Below, in pieces: positions 37,313-45,558 of a stretch of DNA of 64,000 nt; position 1 is the stretch's first letter; each line of letters begins with the position of its first letter. The notes beneath the pieces were generated by a model. That model did not search any database. It was not told the origin of the DNA and was given only the letters and a program-made list of their open reading frames with translations. This DNA comes from Proteiniclasticum ruminis DSM 24773 (GTDB taxonomy: Bacteria > Bacillota > Clostridia > Clostridiales > Clostridiaceae): NCBI RefSeq assembly GCF_000701905.1, contig NZ_JNKC01000001.1, positions 372,001 through 436,000 of the forward strand. The letters are read 5' to 3'. The position numbers were made by a program, and so were the translations under genes.

Positions 37313-38818
37313 TTATAATGATAGTATGGATTTAAAATTATCTTTCAGTTTTGGATACAGTGCATCAAACTCGCGATATACATTGTCATATGCTGCAACA
37401 TTCTCTTGAACCGGCGCATAGACCTCATCACGCATTTTGATGATTTTATCGCAGGCATCTACTACACTGTCATAAGCTCCACATCCTACCATAGCCAGTA
37501 TCGCTACCCCAAGGGCAGCACTGTTTTCAGACTTCATAGCTGGAAGTGAAACAGGGAGATCATAGACATCTGCCAAAAGCTGTCTCCAGAAATCACTCTT
37601 TGATCCTCCGCCGCACATGTGCACATGATCCACTTCAACTCCGGTATTTCTGATACCAGACATGATATCCTTCAGCGCATAGGTAACCCCTTCCATCACC
37701 GCACGGGTCATGTCCGCTTTTGTATGAATCGCCGCGAGTCCGACGAAGGAACCTCTACAGGTCAGATTGAAATGCGGAGACTGCTCACCGTTCAGATATG
37801 GCAGATAGACCAGCCTGTTGGCACCAATGGCCGAAGAAACGGCATCCTTATTGATGGCTTCATACTCCAGGTCTTCTGGATAGAAGTTATTTCTCCACCA
37901 TTTCAATGAGCCTCCTGCAGAATTCACACTGCCCATATAATGCCATGCACCTGGAATCGGCATACAGAATGTATACACAGATTTATGAGGATCCAGTAGC
38001 GGTTTTTCTGAATAAGCAAACACTGTTCCTGATGTCCCAATTGTCGTCATCGCTCGTCCTGGAGAGACAATTCCTGTTCCAACACCTGCAGCTGCATTAT
38101 CACTGGCACCACCAACAACGGCACAGCCTGTGGTGAGACCTGAAGCTTCTGCAACCTCAGGAAGGACGTATCCTGTAATTTCATGAGACTCGTATACTTT
38201 TCCCAGCATCTCCTCAGTAAGGTCCATTTTCTTCAGAATTTCTGTTGCCCATTTTCTGTTTGGAATATCCAGAAGCTGCATTGCTGAAGCATCAGATACC
38301 TCCGTTGCATATTCTCCTGTCAGACGGTACCGCAAATAGTCTTTAGGAAGATGGATGTGCGCAACTTCTTTATAGAGCTCCGGCTCATTATCTTTCACCC
38401 ACTGAATCTTTGCTGCTGTAAGCCCTGGTCTTGCAGGTGTCAGAGAATATTTCATGAACAGTTCATCCCCAACAATCTCCCTCACATGCTCACAAGCTTC
38501 AGAAGTTCTTCCATCATTCCACAAAATGGCTCTTCTCAGCACTTTTCCTTCCTGATCCATCATAACAGCGCCCATCATCTGCCCCGATATTCCCAAACCT
38601 TTTACAGATTCTGCCGGTACACCGCTCTTCTCCATAACCTTTCTTATCGTCATGATTGATGCCTGGTACCAATCTTCAGGTTCCTGTTCGGACCATCCAT
38701 TATGTGGTTGATACAATGGATACTCCATTTCGGATACAGCAACCTCTTTTCCATTTAAATCAAAAAGTACAGTTTTCAGGCTTCCAGTCCCCAAGTCCAA
38801 TCCTAAAAAATAACTCAT
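37313..38818 (-). CDS. FGGY-family carbohydrate kinase (xylulokinase-like)
   Basis: The 501-residue kinase has the N-terminal phosphate loop FLGLDLGTGSLKTVLFDLNG, the signature regions GISGQMMGAVMMD and AILWNDGRTS, the catalytic Asp in VVGGASDNAAAGVGTG, and the adenosine loop HMCGGGSKSDFWRQL. Overall it is closest to xylulokinases. FGGY kinases cover many pentuloses, pentitols and tetritols, so the substrate cannot be fixed. Neighbours (GpsA-like dehydrogenase, altered RpiB) argue for a polyol or short keto-sugar rather than plain xylose. No xylose isomerase and no transporter are adjacent. Confidence 0.88.
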   Translation of the reverse strand: MSYFLGLDLGTGSLKTVLFDLNGKEVAVSEMEYPLYQPHNGWSEQEPEDWYQASIMTIRKVMEKSGVPAESVKGLGISGQMMGAVMMDQEGKVLRRAILWNDGRTSEACEHVREIVGDELFMKYSLTPARPGLTAAKIQWVKDNEPELYKEVAHIHLPKDYLRYRLTGEYATEVSDASAMQLLDIPNRKWATEILKKMDLTEEMLGKVYESHEITGYVLPEVAEASGLTTGCAVVGGASDNAAAGVGTGIVSPGRAMTTIGTSGTVFAYSEKPLLDPHKSVYTFCMPIPGAWHYMGSVNSAGGSLKWWRNNFYPEDLEYEAINKDAVSSAIGANRLVYLPYLNGEQSPHFNLTCRGSFVGLAAIHTKADMTRAVMEGVTYALKDIMSGIRNTGVEVDHVHMCGGGSKSDFWRQLLADVYDLPVSLPAMKSENSAALGVAILAMVGCGAYDSVVDACDKIIKMRDEVYAPVQENVAAYDNVYREFDALYPKLKDNFKSILSL

Positions 38819-38853
38819 GTTTTTACCCCTTTTTATTTATTTGATATTTATGA

Positions 38854-39891
38854 TTACATGATTTTCTGGAATTTCTTCCATGGGATGTTCAGCTTTTCCC
38901 CGTGATTGAGAAGGCCGTCCACATGCATTAAAAGCGGATAATCCTCCAAACTCACAATCCCTCTCTCAGCCAGCGCTTTTACCGCTTCCGCAGTTCTTGT
39001 TGCAATAACAACAGCCTCCAGCGTCTGCCCTTTCAGCTCTTCCATGACAGCTTCAATGGTATATCCTTTCCCAAGAAGAAGTCCCACAGTTCTGCTTCTA
39101 CCCGCAGCTACTGTAACATTGAGATCTCCTGCAGCGAACATAATATTTTCGGGTCTTCCTCCCACAATCTTCAGCAGATCCATCATCTCCTTGACACTCT
39201 GCTGAAAAAGAGCTGCTTCAGAATTATTATGGTCTACACCATCATCTCCAAGTTTTTCAGCCATTCCGATAGCCAAGGCAGTGCCCAAGGCATATCCATT
39301 TTTCAAAGCTACTGCAGATTCAAGACCAACCACATCATCCGTCAGGCTGATTACATAATAATCCGTCTCAAACAAGGACCTGATCCATTTCAGCTTTTCC
39401 AGGTTTCTTCCGCAGAATCCCACAAAAGACTGATCATGGTCTGATAAGTCTCTGGCTGTACATGGACCCCCAATGGCGTAAATCCCCAACTTACTACCTG
39501 GCTGAAGTTTTCCTTCCCAATACTCTGGATAAGTGACAAGGCTACCATCAGCTTCATTGAGCATCCCTTTGGTCACGGATAACACTGGAATCTTTTCATC
39601 CAGTATGGGAAGGATTTCTTCTGCAAACCAGTCTACACCAAAACTTGAAACACCACATACAACCAAATCTGTATCTTGTAAAGATTCAGCCAGGTCCTCT
39701 ATCTTATAGTATCTGATCCCATCATGTAGAGTTCTTTTCAGATTCACGTGATATCTGTCCCGTCTTAAGCGATCTATGATGTCTCCATCTAGGGGACTAC
39801 CCACCAACCGAACTTCGTGTCCATTTTCTATTAATGGAAAAGTAAGAGCTGAAGCCATCTGTCCAGACCCAATTAAAGTTACAACACTCAT
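38854..39891 (-). CDS. GpsA-like NAD(P)-dependent polyol-phosphate dehydrogenase
   Basis: The 345-residue enzyme has the Rossmann loop LIGSGQMASAL and the VTKGM segment. Its second domain has the catalytic Lys in AVALKNGYALGTALAIG, as in sn-glycerol-3-phosphate dehydrogenase GpsA, but with a divergent C-terminus. Linked to an FGGY kinase and an isomerase, it more likely oxidises a phosphorylated sugar alcohol than makes glycerol 3-phosphate for lipids. It is the first gene of the operon, starts after GGAGGT, and faces the SorC regulator across the repeated operator. Confidence 0.82.
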   Translation of the reverse strand: MSVVTLIGSGQMASALTFPLIENGHEVRLVGSPLDGDIIDRLRRDRYHVNLKRTLHDGIRYYKIEDLAESLQDTDLVVCGVSSFGVDWFAEEILPILDEKIPVLSVTKGMLNEADGSLVTYPEYWEGKLQPGSKLGIYAIGGPCTARDLSDHDQSFVGFCGRNLEKLKWIRSLFETDYYVISLTDDVVGLESAVALKNGYALGTALAIGMAEKLGDDGVDHNNSEAALFQQSVKEMMDLLKIVGGRPENIMFAAGDLNVTVAAGRSRTVGLLLGKGYTIEAVMEELKGQTLEAVVIATRTAEAVKALAERGIVSLEDYPLLMHVDGLLNHGEKLNIPWKKFQKIM

Positions 39892-39946
39892 TTTCTACCT
39901 CCAAAAACGTTTACTTCTTTCATTTCTCTCATCATAATCCTCGTTA

Positions 39947-40044
39947 TGGGAAAAATCAATAGTCATCTGGGAATTTTCCCAAATCATGAAATTCTACCCA
40001 CTGCAATTGCGAAATTTCACCCAATAGCACTGAAATTATTCCCA
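39947..40044. promoter_or_regulatory. Repeated operator between the polyol operon and the SorC gene
   Basis: Three direct copies of GAAATTnnnCCCA-type boxes lie at 39987-40000, 40011-40023 and 40031-40044, spaced 21-23 bases, about two helical turns. In the opposite orientation, TGGGAA boxes occur at 39947 and in the palindrome TGGGAATTTTCCCA (39968-39981). This arrangement fits a tetrameric SorC regulator controlling both divergent units. Confidence 0.65.
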
Positions 40045-40069
40045 TGAGCTGATTATAACGCTGAAAACC

Positions 40070-40098
40070 TTGACAGAAACAAGAATTATCTATATTTT
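40070..40098 (+). promoter_or_regulatory. Promoter of the SorC regulator gene
   Basis: TTGACA, 17-base spacer, TATTTT, about 30 bases before the start. A minus-strand TATAAT at 40057-40052 may serve the divergent operon. Confidence 0.65.
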
Positions 40099-40127
40099 GA
40101 AATTATCAGTCATTAATCGGAGGAAGT

Positions 40128-41078
40128 ATGGATACAACGAAAATCAGCCAAATATTGCGCATCTCAAAAATGTACTATGAACTGAACATGGGGCAGGTGG
40201 AAATCGCTGAAAAAGAAGGTATCAGCAAATCTTCAGTCAGCAGACTCCTTAAAAATGCGATGGACATTGGACTGATAGAAGTCCGTGTGAAAGAATCTGT
40301 ATTGTCTTACAGCGAGCTTGAGAAAGAACTGACAGAGAAATTCCCGCTAAGACGCGCTGTCATTGTTCCCGATCTGGTAGGCAACAGACAGGTTCTTCTT
40401 CAGGATGTATGTGGTGCTCTTGCTGAAGATCTTCCCCGCTTTCTGAAAAGCGACTCTATTTTAGGTGTCCACTGGGGCCACACTCTTGCGGTTCTTGCAA
40501 AGCAGCTCCCGTCGCTTCGGCTGAAAGGAGTTTCTGTCATCCAGCTCAGCGGAGGTTTTTCGAGGGCTGTTTACGAGTCTGGTGCCCTTGATATTCTGAA
40601 GAATTTCGTGGACTGTGTCAATGGCACAGGCTATCAGATTCCTGCGCCCGCCATGGTCGATCAGAGTTTCATCGCTGATGCCATCAAGCAGGATGGTCAA
40701 ATCAAAGAGATTCTTGATATGGCCGATCGCTGCCACACTGCGATTTTTTCTGTTGGAAACTTAGAAAGACCTTCTGTACTCTATGAGATGGGCGTTATCA
40801 ACGAGGATATCTACCGTGAAATCCGCGAAATGGGCGGCATTGGTGACTGCTGTTCACACTTCATCGACAAATCAGGGAATGTACTGGACGAAAAACTGGA
40901 CAGCCGAGTTATTGCCACTCCTCTATCTGTCATTAAAAAGATCCCCAATAAGATGCTCATTGCTGTAGGCAAGGAAAAAACAGAGGTTATTATTGCTGCA
41001 TTGAAAGGTGGTCTTGCTGATAGTTTATACATAGATGCTCCGACTGCTGAAGAAATCTTAAAACAGTATCAGGGATAA
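40128..41078 (+). CDS. SorC/DeoR-type sugar-binding transcriptional regulator
   Basis: The 316-residue regulator has an N-terminal helix-turn-helix (MGQVEIAEKEGISKSSVSRLLKNAMDIGLIEV) and a C-terminal sugar-phosphate-sensing domain (SILGVHWGHTLAVLAKQL, VIQLSGGF, AVGKEKTEVIIAALKGGLADSL). The effector is probably a phosphorylated intermediate of the divergent operon. It starts after CGGAGGAAG and ends at a strong terminator. Confidence 0.92.
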   Translation: MDTTKISQILRISKMYYELNMGQVEIAEKEGISKSSVSRLLKNAMDIGLIEVRVKESVLSYSELEKELTEKFPLRRAVIVPDLVGNRQVLLQDVCGALAEDLPRFLKSDSILGVHWGHTLAVLAKQLPSLRLKGVSVIQLSGGFSRAVYESGALDILKNFVDCVNGTGYQIPAPAMVDQSFIADAIKQDGQIKEILDMADRCHTAIFSVGNLERPSVLYEMGVINEDIYREIREMGGIGDCCSHFIDKSGNVLDEKLDSRVIATPLSVIKKIPNKMLIAVGKEKTEVIIAALKGGLADSLYIDAPTAEEILKQYQG

Positions 41079-41108
41079 AAAACAGGTTGCGAAGGCAACC
41101 TGTTTTTT
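41079..41108 (+). terminator. Terminator of the SorC gene
   Basis: The stem AAAACAGGTTGC / GCAACCTGTTTT with loop GAAG is followed by TTTTTT, immediately after the stop codon. Confidence 0.92.
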
Positions 41109-41253
41109 ATGTCTTTACTAAAATCGTAAAAAGAACTGAAAATATCACCCAGGAAACTCATGTTTCGAAAAATCACAATTAATTCATGATAATTTTCACA
41201 TCTCATCTATAAAAATATGAAAATTACATGTGGTAAAATTGTTAAATTTAAGA

Positions 41254-41259
41254 TATAAT
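41254..41259 (+). promoter_or_regulatory. -10 box of the glmS leader
   Basis: A perfect TATAAT about 48 bases upstream of the ribozyme cleavage site. The -35 region is poorly matched. Confidence 0.5.
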
Positions 41260-41295
41260 ACCTAAGGAAGGCTTAATGAATATTGAAATTTCATA

Positions 41296-41440
41296 TCTAT
41301 GAAATAGCGCCAGAACCTATAGCGATATAGGTTGACGAGGACGAAGTTATCGAATTTTCGGCGGATGCTTCGCGGTAGACACTACCGATATCTGACAGAG
41401 AAATCCAAAAAGTGATTTTTGGGACAAGGCTGTCAGGGTG
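41296..41440 (+). ncRNA. glmS ribozyme (glucosamine-6-phosphate activated)
   Basis: The leader has the ribozyme core: cleavage site before AGCGCCAGAACC (between 41306 and 41307), the GTTGACGAGGACGAAGTTATC pairing region ending in TCGGCGGATGC, and the distal P4-type stem CTGACAG / CTGTCAG. When glucosamine 6-phosphate builds up, the RNA cuts itself and the glmS message is destroyed. The coding start is about 40 bases downstream. Confidence 0.95.
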
Positions 41441-41480
41441 TATTAAGCCTGTCTAAAAATATTTAGAGAGGTGTTTTTTT

Positions 41481-43307
41481 ATGTGTGGAATTGTCGGTTA
41501 TGTAGGAAACAAGGATGCATCGGAGGTTCTCATCAGCGGACTTTCAAGACTGGAGTATAGAGGATATGACTCCGCAGGAATTTCAGTACTCCACGAAGGA
41601 GAGCTTACAGTAAAAAAAGCGGCTGGAAGACTGAAAAATCTAGAGGAAAAGCTCAAGCAAGAAAAAGTTCATGGTCACATGGGTATCGGACATACAAGAT
41701 GGGCTACCCACGGTGCTCCTTTGGACAAGAACTCCCATCCTCACAACAGCAACAATGGGAAGATTTCTGTTGTGCATAACGGTATTATTGAAAACTATAT
41801 GGAAATCAAAGAAAAGCTCCAGGGACTGGGCTACGTCTTCTACTCCGACACAGATACAGAGGTGATTCCGAATCTGGTAGATTACTACTACAGCGGAAAT
41901 CTGCTGGAAGCGTTGAAAAAAGCTGCTGCAGATCTTAAAGGAAGCTACGCTCTTGGCGTCATGGCGCTCAATGAGCCCGATAAAATTGTTGCAACCAGAA
42001 AAGATTCTCCCCTTGTTGTGGGTGTTGGTGAAAAAGAATGTTTTATCGCTTCTGATGTGCCTGCAGTGCTGAACTATACAAAATCCTTTGTGTATCTGAA
42101 TGATGGAGAGTATGCAGAGCTGTGCAAAGACAGCTTGCAGTTCTTTAATCAGAATGGAGAGCAAATCGAAAGAGAAGTTACGGAAATTACTTGGAGTGCA
42201 GAATCCGCAGAAAAAGGCGGTTATGCTCATTTTACCATCAAGGAGATCTACGAGCAGCCAAAGGCTCTAAAAGATACCATGACCGGAAGAATCGTTCCAG
42301 GCAAGAAGGTTAAGCTAGATGATATCCATATCACCAAGGAAATGCTGGAAGACTATTCCAGAATCTATATCATTGCTTGTGGAACCGCTTATAATGCAGG
42401 ACTTATTGGTAAAGTAGCCATTGAAAATCTTGCAAGAATCCCAGTTGAAGTAGATGTGGCTTCAGAGTTCAGATACAGAAATCCAATCATAGATGCAAAA
42501 ACTCTTGTGATCGTCATCAGCCAATCCGGTGAAACTGCCGATACTTTAGCTGTATCCAGAGAAGCACAAAAATTCGGTGCAAGAGTAATTGCCATTACGA
42601 ATGTAGTCGGAAGCTCTATTGCCCGTGAGGCAGATGATGTGTTCTATACCTGGGCTGGTCCCGAAATCGGTGTTGCCTCCACCAAAGCTTATCTTACAAT
42701 GCTTGTAGCGATTTACAGCATCGGAATATACTTTGCTGAACTTCTGGGAACACAGAAAGAGACTTATCTGGAAGATCTGAAGAAAGAGCTGTTGACCTTA
42801 CCAGAAAAAGTGGCTTCTATCATAGCAGACACAAAGAAAATCGAACACTTTGCTGATAAGATCCACACCGAAAAGGATGTATTCTTCTTAGGCAGAGGTC
42901 TTGATTACCAGATTGCTGTAGAAGCATCTCTGAAATTAAAAGAGCTTTCATACATCCATTCTGAAGCATATCCAGGTGGTGAACTGAAGCATGGCTCTAT
43001 TGCCCTCATCGAAGATGACATAACTGTTATTGCCAGTCTTACACAAAGAGATCTTCTTGAAAAAATGCAAAGCAATATAAAAGAAGTCGTTTCCCGTGGA
43101 GCTAAAGTTATGGCCATTACCTTCGAAGACAATCACGATGTAGAGCACTTCTCAGATGAAGTGATTATTATCCCAAACACCATGGACCTCATTGCTCCAA
43201 TTCTTGCTGTAGTCCCACTTCAGCTTTTAGCCTATTATGTTGCTTTATATAAGGGGTTGGACGTGGATAAACCAAGAAATCTGGCAAAATCTGTAACCGT
43301 AGAATAA
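41481..43307 (+). CDS. glmS: Glutamine-fructose-6-phosphate aminotransferase
   Basis: GlmS makes glucosamine 6-phosphate for peptidoglycan. The 608-residue protein has the N-terminal glutaminase with nucleophile C2 (MCGIVGYVG) and GHTRWATHG. Two SIS domains follow (IACGTAYNAG, VISQSGETADT, SEAYPGGELKHGSIAL) with the C-terminal DKPRNLAKSVTVE. The start follows GAGAGGTG. Control is by the ribozyme in its leader. Confidence 0.98.
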   Translation: MCGIVGYVGNKDASEVLISGLSRLEYRGYDSAGISVLHEGELTVKKAAGRLKNLEEKLKQEKVHGHMGIGHTRWATHGAPLDKNSHPHNSNNGKISVVHNGIIENYMEIKEKLQGLGYVFYSDTDTEVIPNLVDYYYSGNLLEALKKAAADLKGSYALGVMALNEPDKIVATRKDSPLVVGVGEKECFIASDVPAVLNYTKSFVYLNDGEYAELCKDSLQFFNQNGEQIEREVTEITWSAESAEKGGYAHFTIKEIYEQPKALKDTMTGRIVPGKKVKLDDIHITKEMLEDYSRIYIIACGTAYNAGLIGKVAIENLARIPVEVDVASEFRYRNPIIDAKTLVIVISQSGETADTLAVSREAQKFGARVIAITNVVGSSIAREADDVFYTWAGPEIGVASTKAYLTMLVAIYSIGIYFAELLGTQKETYLEDLKKELLTLPEKVASIIADTKKIEHFADKIHTEKDVFFLGRGLDYQIAVEASLKLKELSYIHSEAYPGGELKHGSIALIEDDITVIASLTQRDLLEKMQSNIKEVVSRGAKVMAITFEDNHDVEHFSDEVIIIPNTMDLIAPILAVVPLQLLAYYVALYKGLDVDKPRNLAKSVTVE

Positions 43308-43321
43308 TTATACCAACCACA

Positions 43322-43356
43322 TTAAAAGCCATCTGCTGCTGCAGATGGCTTTTATT
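43322..43356. terminator. Terminator between glmS and MATE genes
   Basis: The 13-base perfect stem AAAAGCCATCTGC / GCAGATGGCTTTT with loop TGCT is usable on both strands. Confidence 0.9.
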
Positions 43357-43365
43357 CATACCTAA

Positions 43366-44859
43366 TTATCGAATTCTAATGTACTTCCATTTATTTGTTC
43401 GGAATCTTCCATAGACAAAAACCCACCTGATCAGCTGGTCAATCAGCACAGCAATCCAAGCCCCCATCAGTCCCATGCCCAAAACCTTGACAAGAAGGTA
43501 TGCAACGAGCACGCGGAATCCGAATACACCAATAAAAGTTGCTACCAGTGGCCAGAATGTATCGCCAGCACCTCTTAGCGCACCGGCTAAAATCAGCTGT
43601 GAAGACTGGAATGGCTGTACAACTGCTATAATTTTCAATGCCATAGATGCATTATCAATAATGATTGGATCCGTTGTATATAAACTGACGATCTGAGGTC
43701 CGAAAAAGAAGAACAGCAGTGCCATTCCCGTTGAAATGATGGAACCGATCTTTCTTGTCTCTTTCGCATATAACTCTGCTTTTTTAAGATTCTGCGCTCC
43801 TAGCGATCTTCCAACCATGGAAGAAGCGGCTATCCCGAAAGCCTGACCTGGCTGAAAAGAAAGTCCGAGAATACTCAATGCAATCTGATGCGATGCATAT
43901 ACTACGGTTCCTAAACTTGCAACGATTCTCACAAACATCATAACTCCGATTCTTAAAGCCAGAGACTCCAACGAAGCAGGCACTCCAACTCTGATCAGAT
44001 TCTGAATCACAACTTTGTTGTATTTGAATTTTTTCTTCAGATCAAGCTTCAGTGGGCTGTCTTTTCTCGTGACAAACCGAACCATCAGCACACTGGCTAC
44101 CACATGAGAAAATGCTGTGGAGATTCCAGCTCCTGTGACTCCTAATGCAGGGAAGTAAAGAAGTCCATAGATGAGTACTGCATTACCTATGACATTAAGA
44201 AAGTTGACTTTAAGGTTAATTCTCATAGGTGCTTTAGTTTCTCCAATGCCACGAAGCGCAGCAGTAATGGACATGTTAAAGCTCTGGAAAAGGTATCCAA
44301 CCATGATAATTCTGAAATAGCTGCTTCCTGCGGATATGGTGTCCGCTTCAGCCCCCATGAACCTCATGATCTCATCTGTAAAAACAAGACCAAATGTCGC
44401 AAGGGGAATTGCCAGCACAAAGATATTCAGAAGTATTACATGCTTCATAACGGAATCCACTTTATGAGGCTGCTTCGCTCCCATATATCTTGCAATCATC
44501 GCCGTACCCCCGACATTCAGTGCCTGGGCCAAAGAAAGACCGATAAACATAGGCTGATTTGTAATTCCAACTGCTGCTACAGATGCTGCAGACAAGGCTT
44601 TGTCCGCAATCCATCCAAGCATCATCATATCAATCATGCCAAAGAGTGAGCCTAAAAGAAGTTCAATCAGAATCGGCCATGCCAGTTTCAGCACATCTCG
44701 TCGAATCGGATTTTTGATTCTCTGGTCCCAACTCTTTTTTTCCCTTTTGTCTGGTTTCCAATTGTCACTCACGTCGATAGTTTCACTCTGTTTCTCATCA
44801 TTCATCTGCTTCTTATCATTCATATGTTTCTCATTATTCATCTGTTTCTCATCATTCAT
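43366..44859 (-). CDS. MATE-family multidrug/cation exporter
   Basis: The 497-residue protein has twelve membrane helices in two MATE repeats. Examples are WPILIELLLGSLFGMIDMMMLGW near residue 60 and NFLNVIGNAVLIYGLLYFPALGVTGAGI in the first half. It would export drugs or metabolites using a cation gradient. The first 24 residues are four copies of a six-residue unit starting Met-Asn (MNDEKQ-like), encoded by an 18-base tandem repeat. Four in-frame ATGs (44859, 44841, 44823, 44805) could start translation. GAGG lies before the first. Confidence 0.92.
   Translation of the reverse strand: MNDEKQMNNEKHMNDKKQMNDEKQSETIDVSDNWKPDKREKKSWDQRIKNPIRRDVLKLAWPILIELLLGSLFGMIDMMMLGWIADKALSAASVAAVGITNQPMFIGLSLAQALNVGGTAMIARYMGAKQPHKVDSVMKHVILLNIFVLAIPLATFGLVFTDEIMRFMGAEADTISAGSSYFRIIMVGYLFQSFNMSITAALRGIGETKAPMRINLKVNFLNVIGNAVLIYGLLYFPALGVTGAGISTAFSHVVASVLMVRFVTRKDSPLKLDLKKKFKYNKVVIQNLIRVGVPASLESLALRIGVMMFVRIVASLGTVVYASHQIALSILGLSFQPGQAFGIAASSMVGRSLGAQNLKKAELYAKETRKIGSIISTGMALLFFFFGPQIVSLYTTDPIIIDNASMALKIIAVVQPFQSSQLILAGALRGAGDTFWPLVATFIGVFGFRVLVAYLLVKVLGMGLMGAWIAVLIDQLIRWVFVYGRFRTNKWKYIRIR
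44788..44859 (-). repeat. Four 18-bp tandem repeats at the MATE gene start
   Basis: Each unit is about ATGAATGATGAGAAACAG with a few substitutions. Unit gain or loss keeps the frame and changes only the length of a charged cytoplasmic tail. Confidence 0.85.
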
Positions 44860-44980
44860 CTATAAATCCTCTAATTTCATCTCGTATTATGGTGAACACA
44901 TCAACCATTATAGCACAGGCATTCAGAAAACTCTGATTGCAACAATACAAAACAAAGAGGATGTACAACAGATTCCAAAG

Positions 44981-45009
44981 TAAAAAGCCAGAAGATCATC
45001 TTCTGGCTT
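44981..45009 (-). terminator. Terminator after the DUF3867 gene
   Basis: The stem AAGCCAGAAGA / TCTTCTGGCTT is followed by TTTTTA on the minus strand. Confidence 0.85.
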
Positions 45010-45019
45010 AAGGAATCTT

Positions 45020-45556
45020 TTAATAATCGTATTCTGTATATTGTTCACTGATTTTGATCTTAAGCTTCTGGTCTTCCAATAGTTTCTTGTAAGAAACCAG
45101 AAACTCATTGAGCTCATTGTCTGAAAGATCTACCCTTACAGCAGAAGCTAAGATCACTGTTGTCCCGTCAAGATAAATAGACACCTGGTTCCTGTCATTT
45201 CTGATCTCATAGGAAAACCCTTTGAAATCCCGTACTTTTCCTTTGTATTTTTCCATGAACCCCAGCTGTTTTCGATATTTTTCATATTCCGGGTTGTTCG
45301 TAAGATTATACTGGCTCTCCACATCTGCCATGGATACACCATAACGCTCCATGAGCTTATTCTGAATCTCCATAAATTTCTCCATGGAGATGTTGTTCTT
45401 CTGCATGTATTCCATCACAGCTCGATTAATGGAAGCAATATTCTCTGTTCCCTGCCCCATCTTGCTGTAAAGCGTAAAAATGTAGTTTTCAAAATCATCG
45501 ATATCCTTATCCCGCACTTTGTTCTTCAGTTCATTGAAATCAATGACATCGCTCAA
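45020..45556 (-). CDS. DUF3867-like protein
   Basis: The 178-residue soluble protein (starting SDVIDFNELKNKVRDKDIDDFE) resembles the clostridial DUF3867 family, function unknown. The first 110 residues are mostly helical and charged. A beta-rich part follows (VSIYLDGTTVILASAVRVDLSD). It starts two bases after the neighbouring dehydrogenase stop and is the last gene before a terminator, so the two are surely one transcript. Confidence 0.7.
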   Translation of the reverse strand: MSDVIDFNELKNKVRDKDIDDFENYIFTLYSKMGQGTENIASINRAVMEYMQKNNISMEKFMEIQNKLMERYGVSMADVESQYNLTNNPEYEKYRKQLGFMEKYKGKVRDFKGFSYEIRNDRNQVSIYLDGTTVILASAVRVDLSDNELNEFLVSYKKLLEDQKLKIKISEQYTEYDY

Positions 45557-45558
45557 AT

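Noticed and set aside
39903..39916. CcpA (cre) site AAAACGTTTA near the start of the GpsA-like gene
   Set aside because: Two key consensus bases do not match, and the position overlaps the ribosome binding site.
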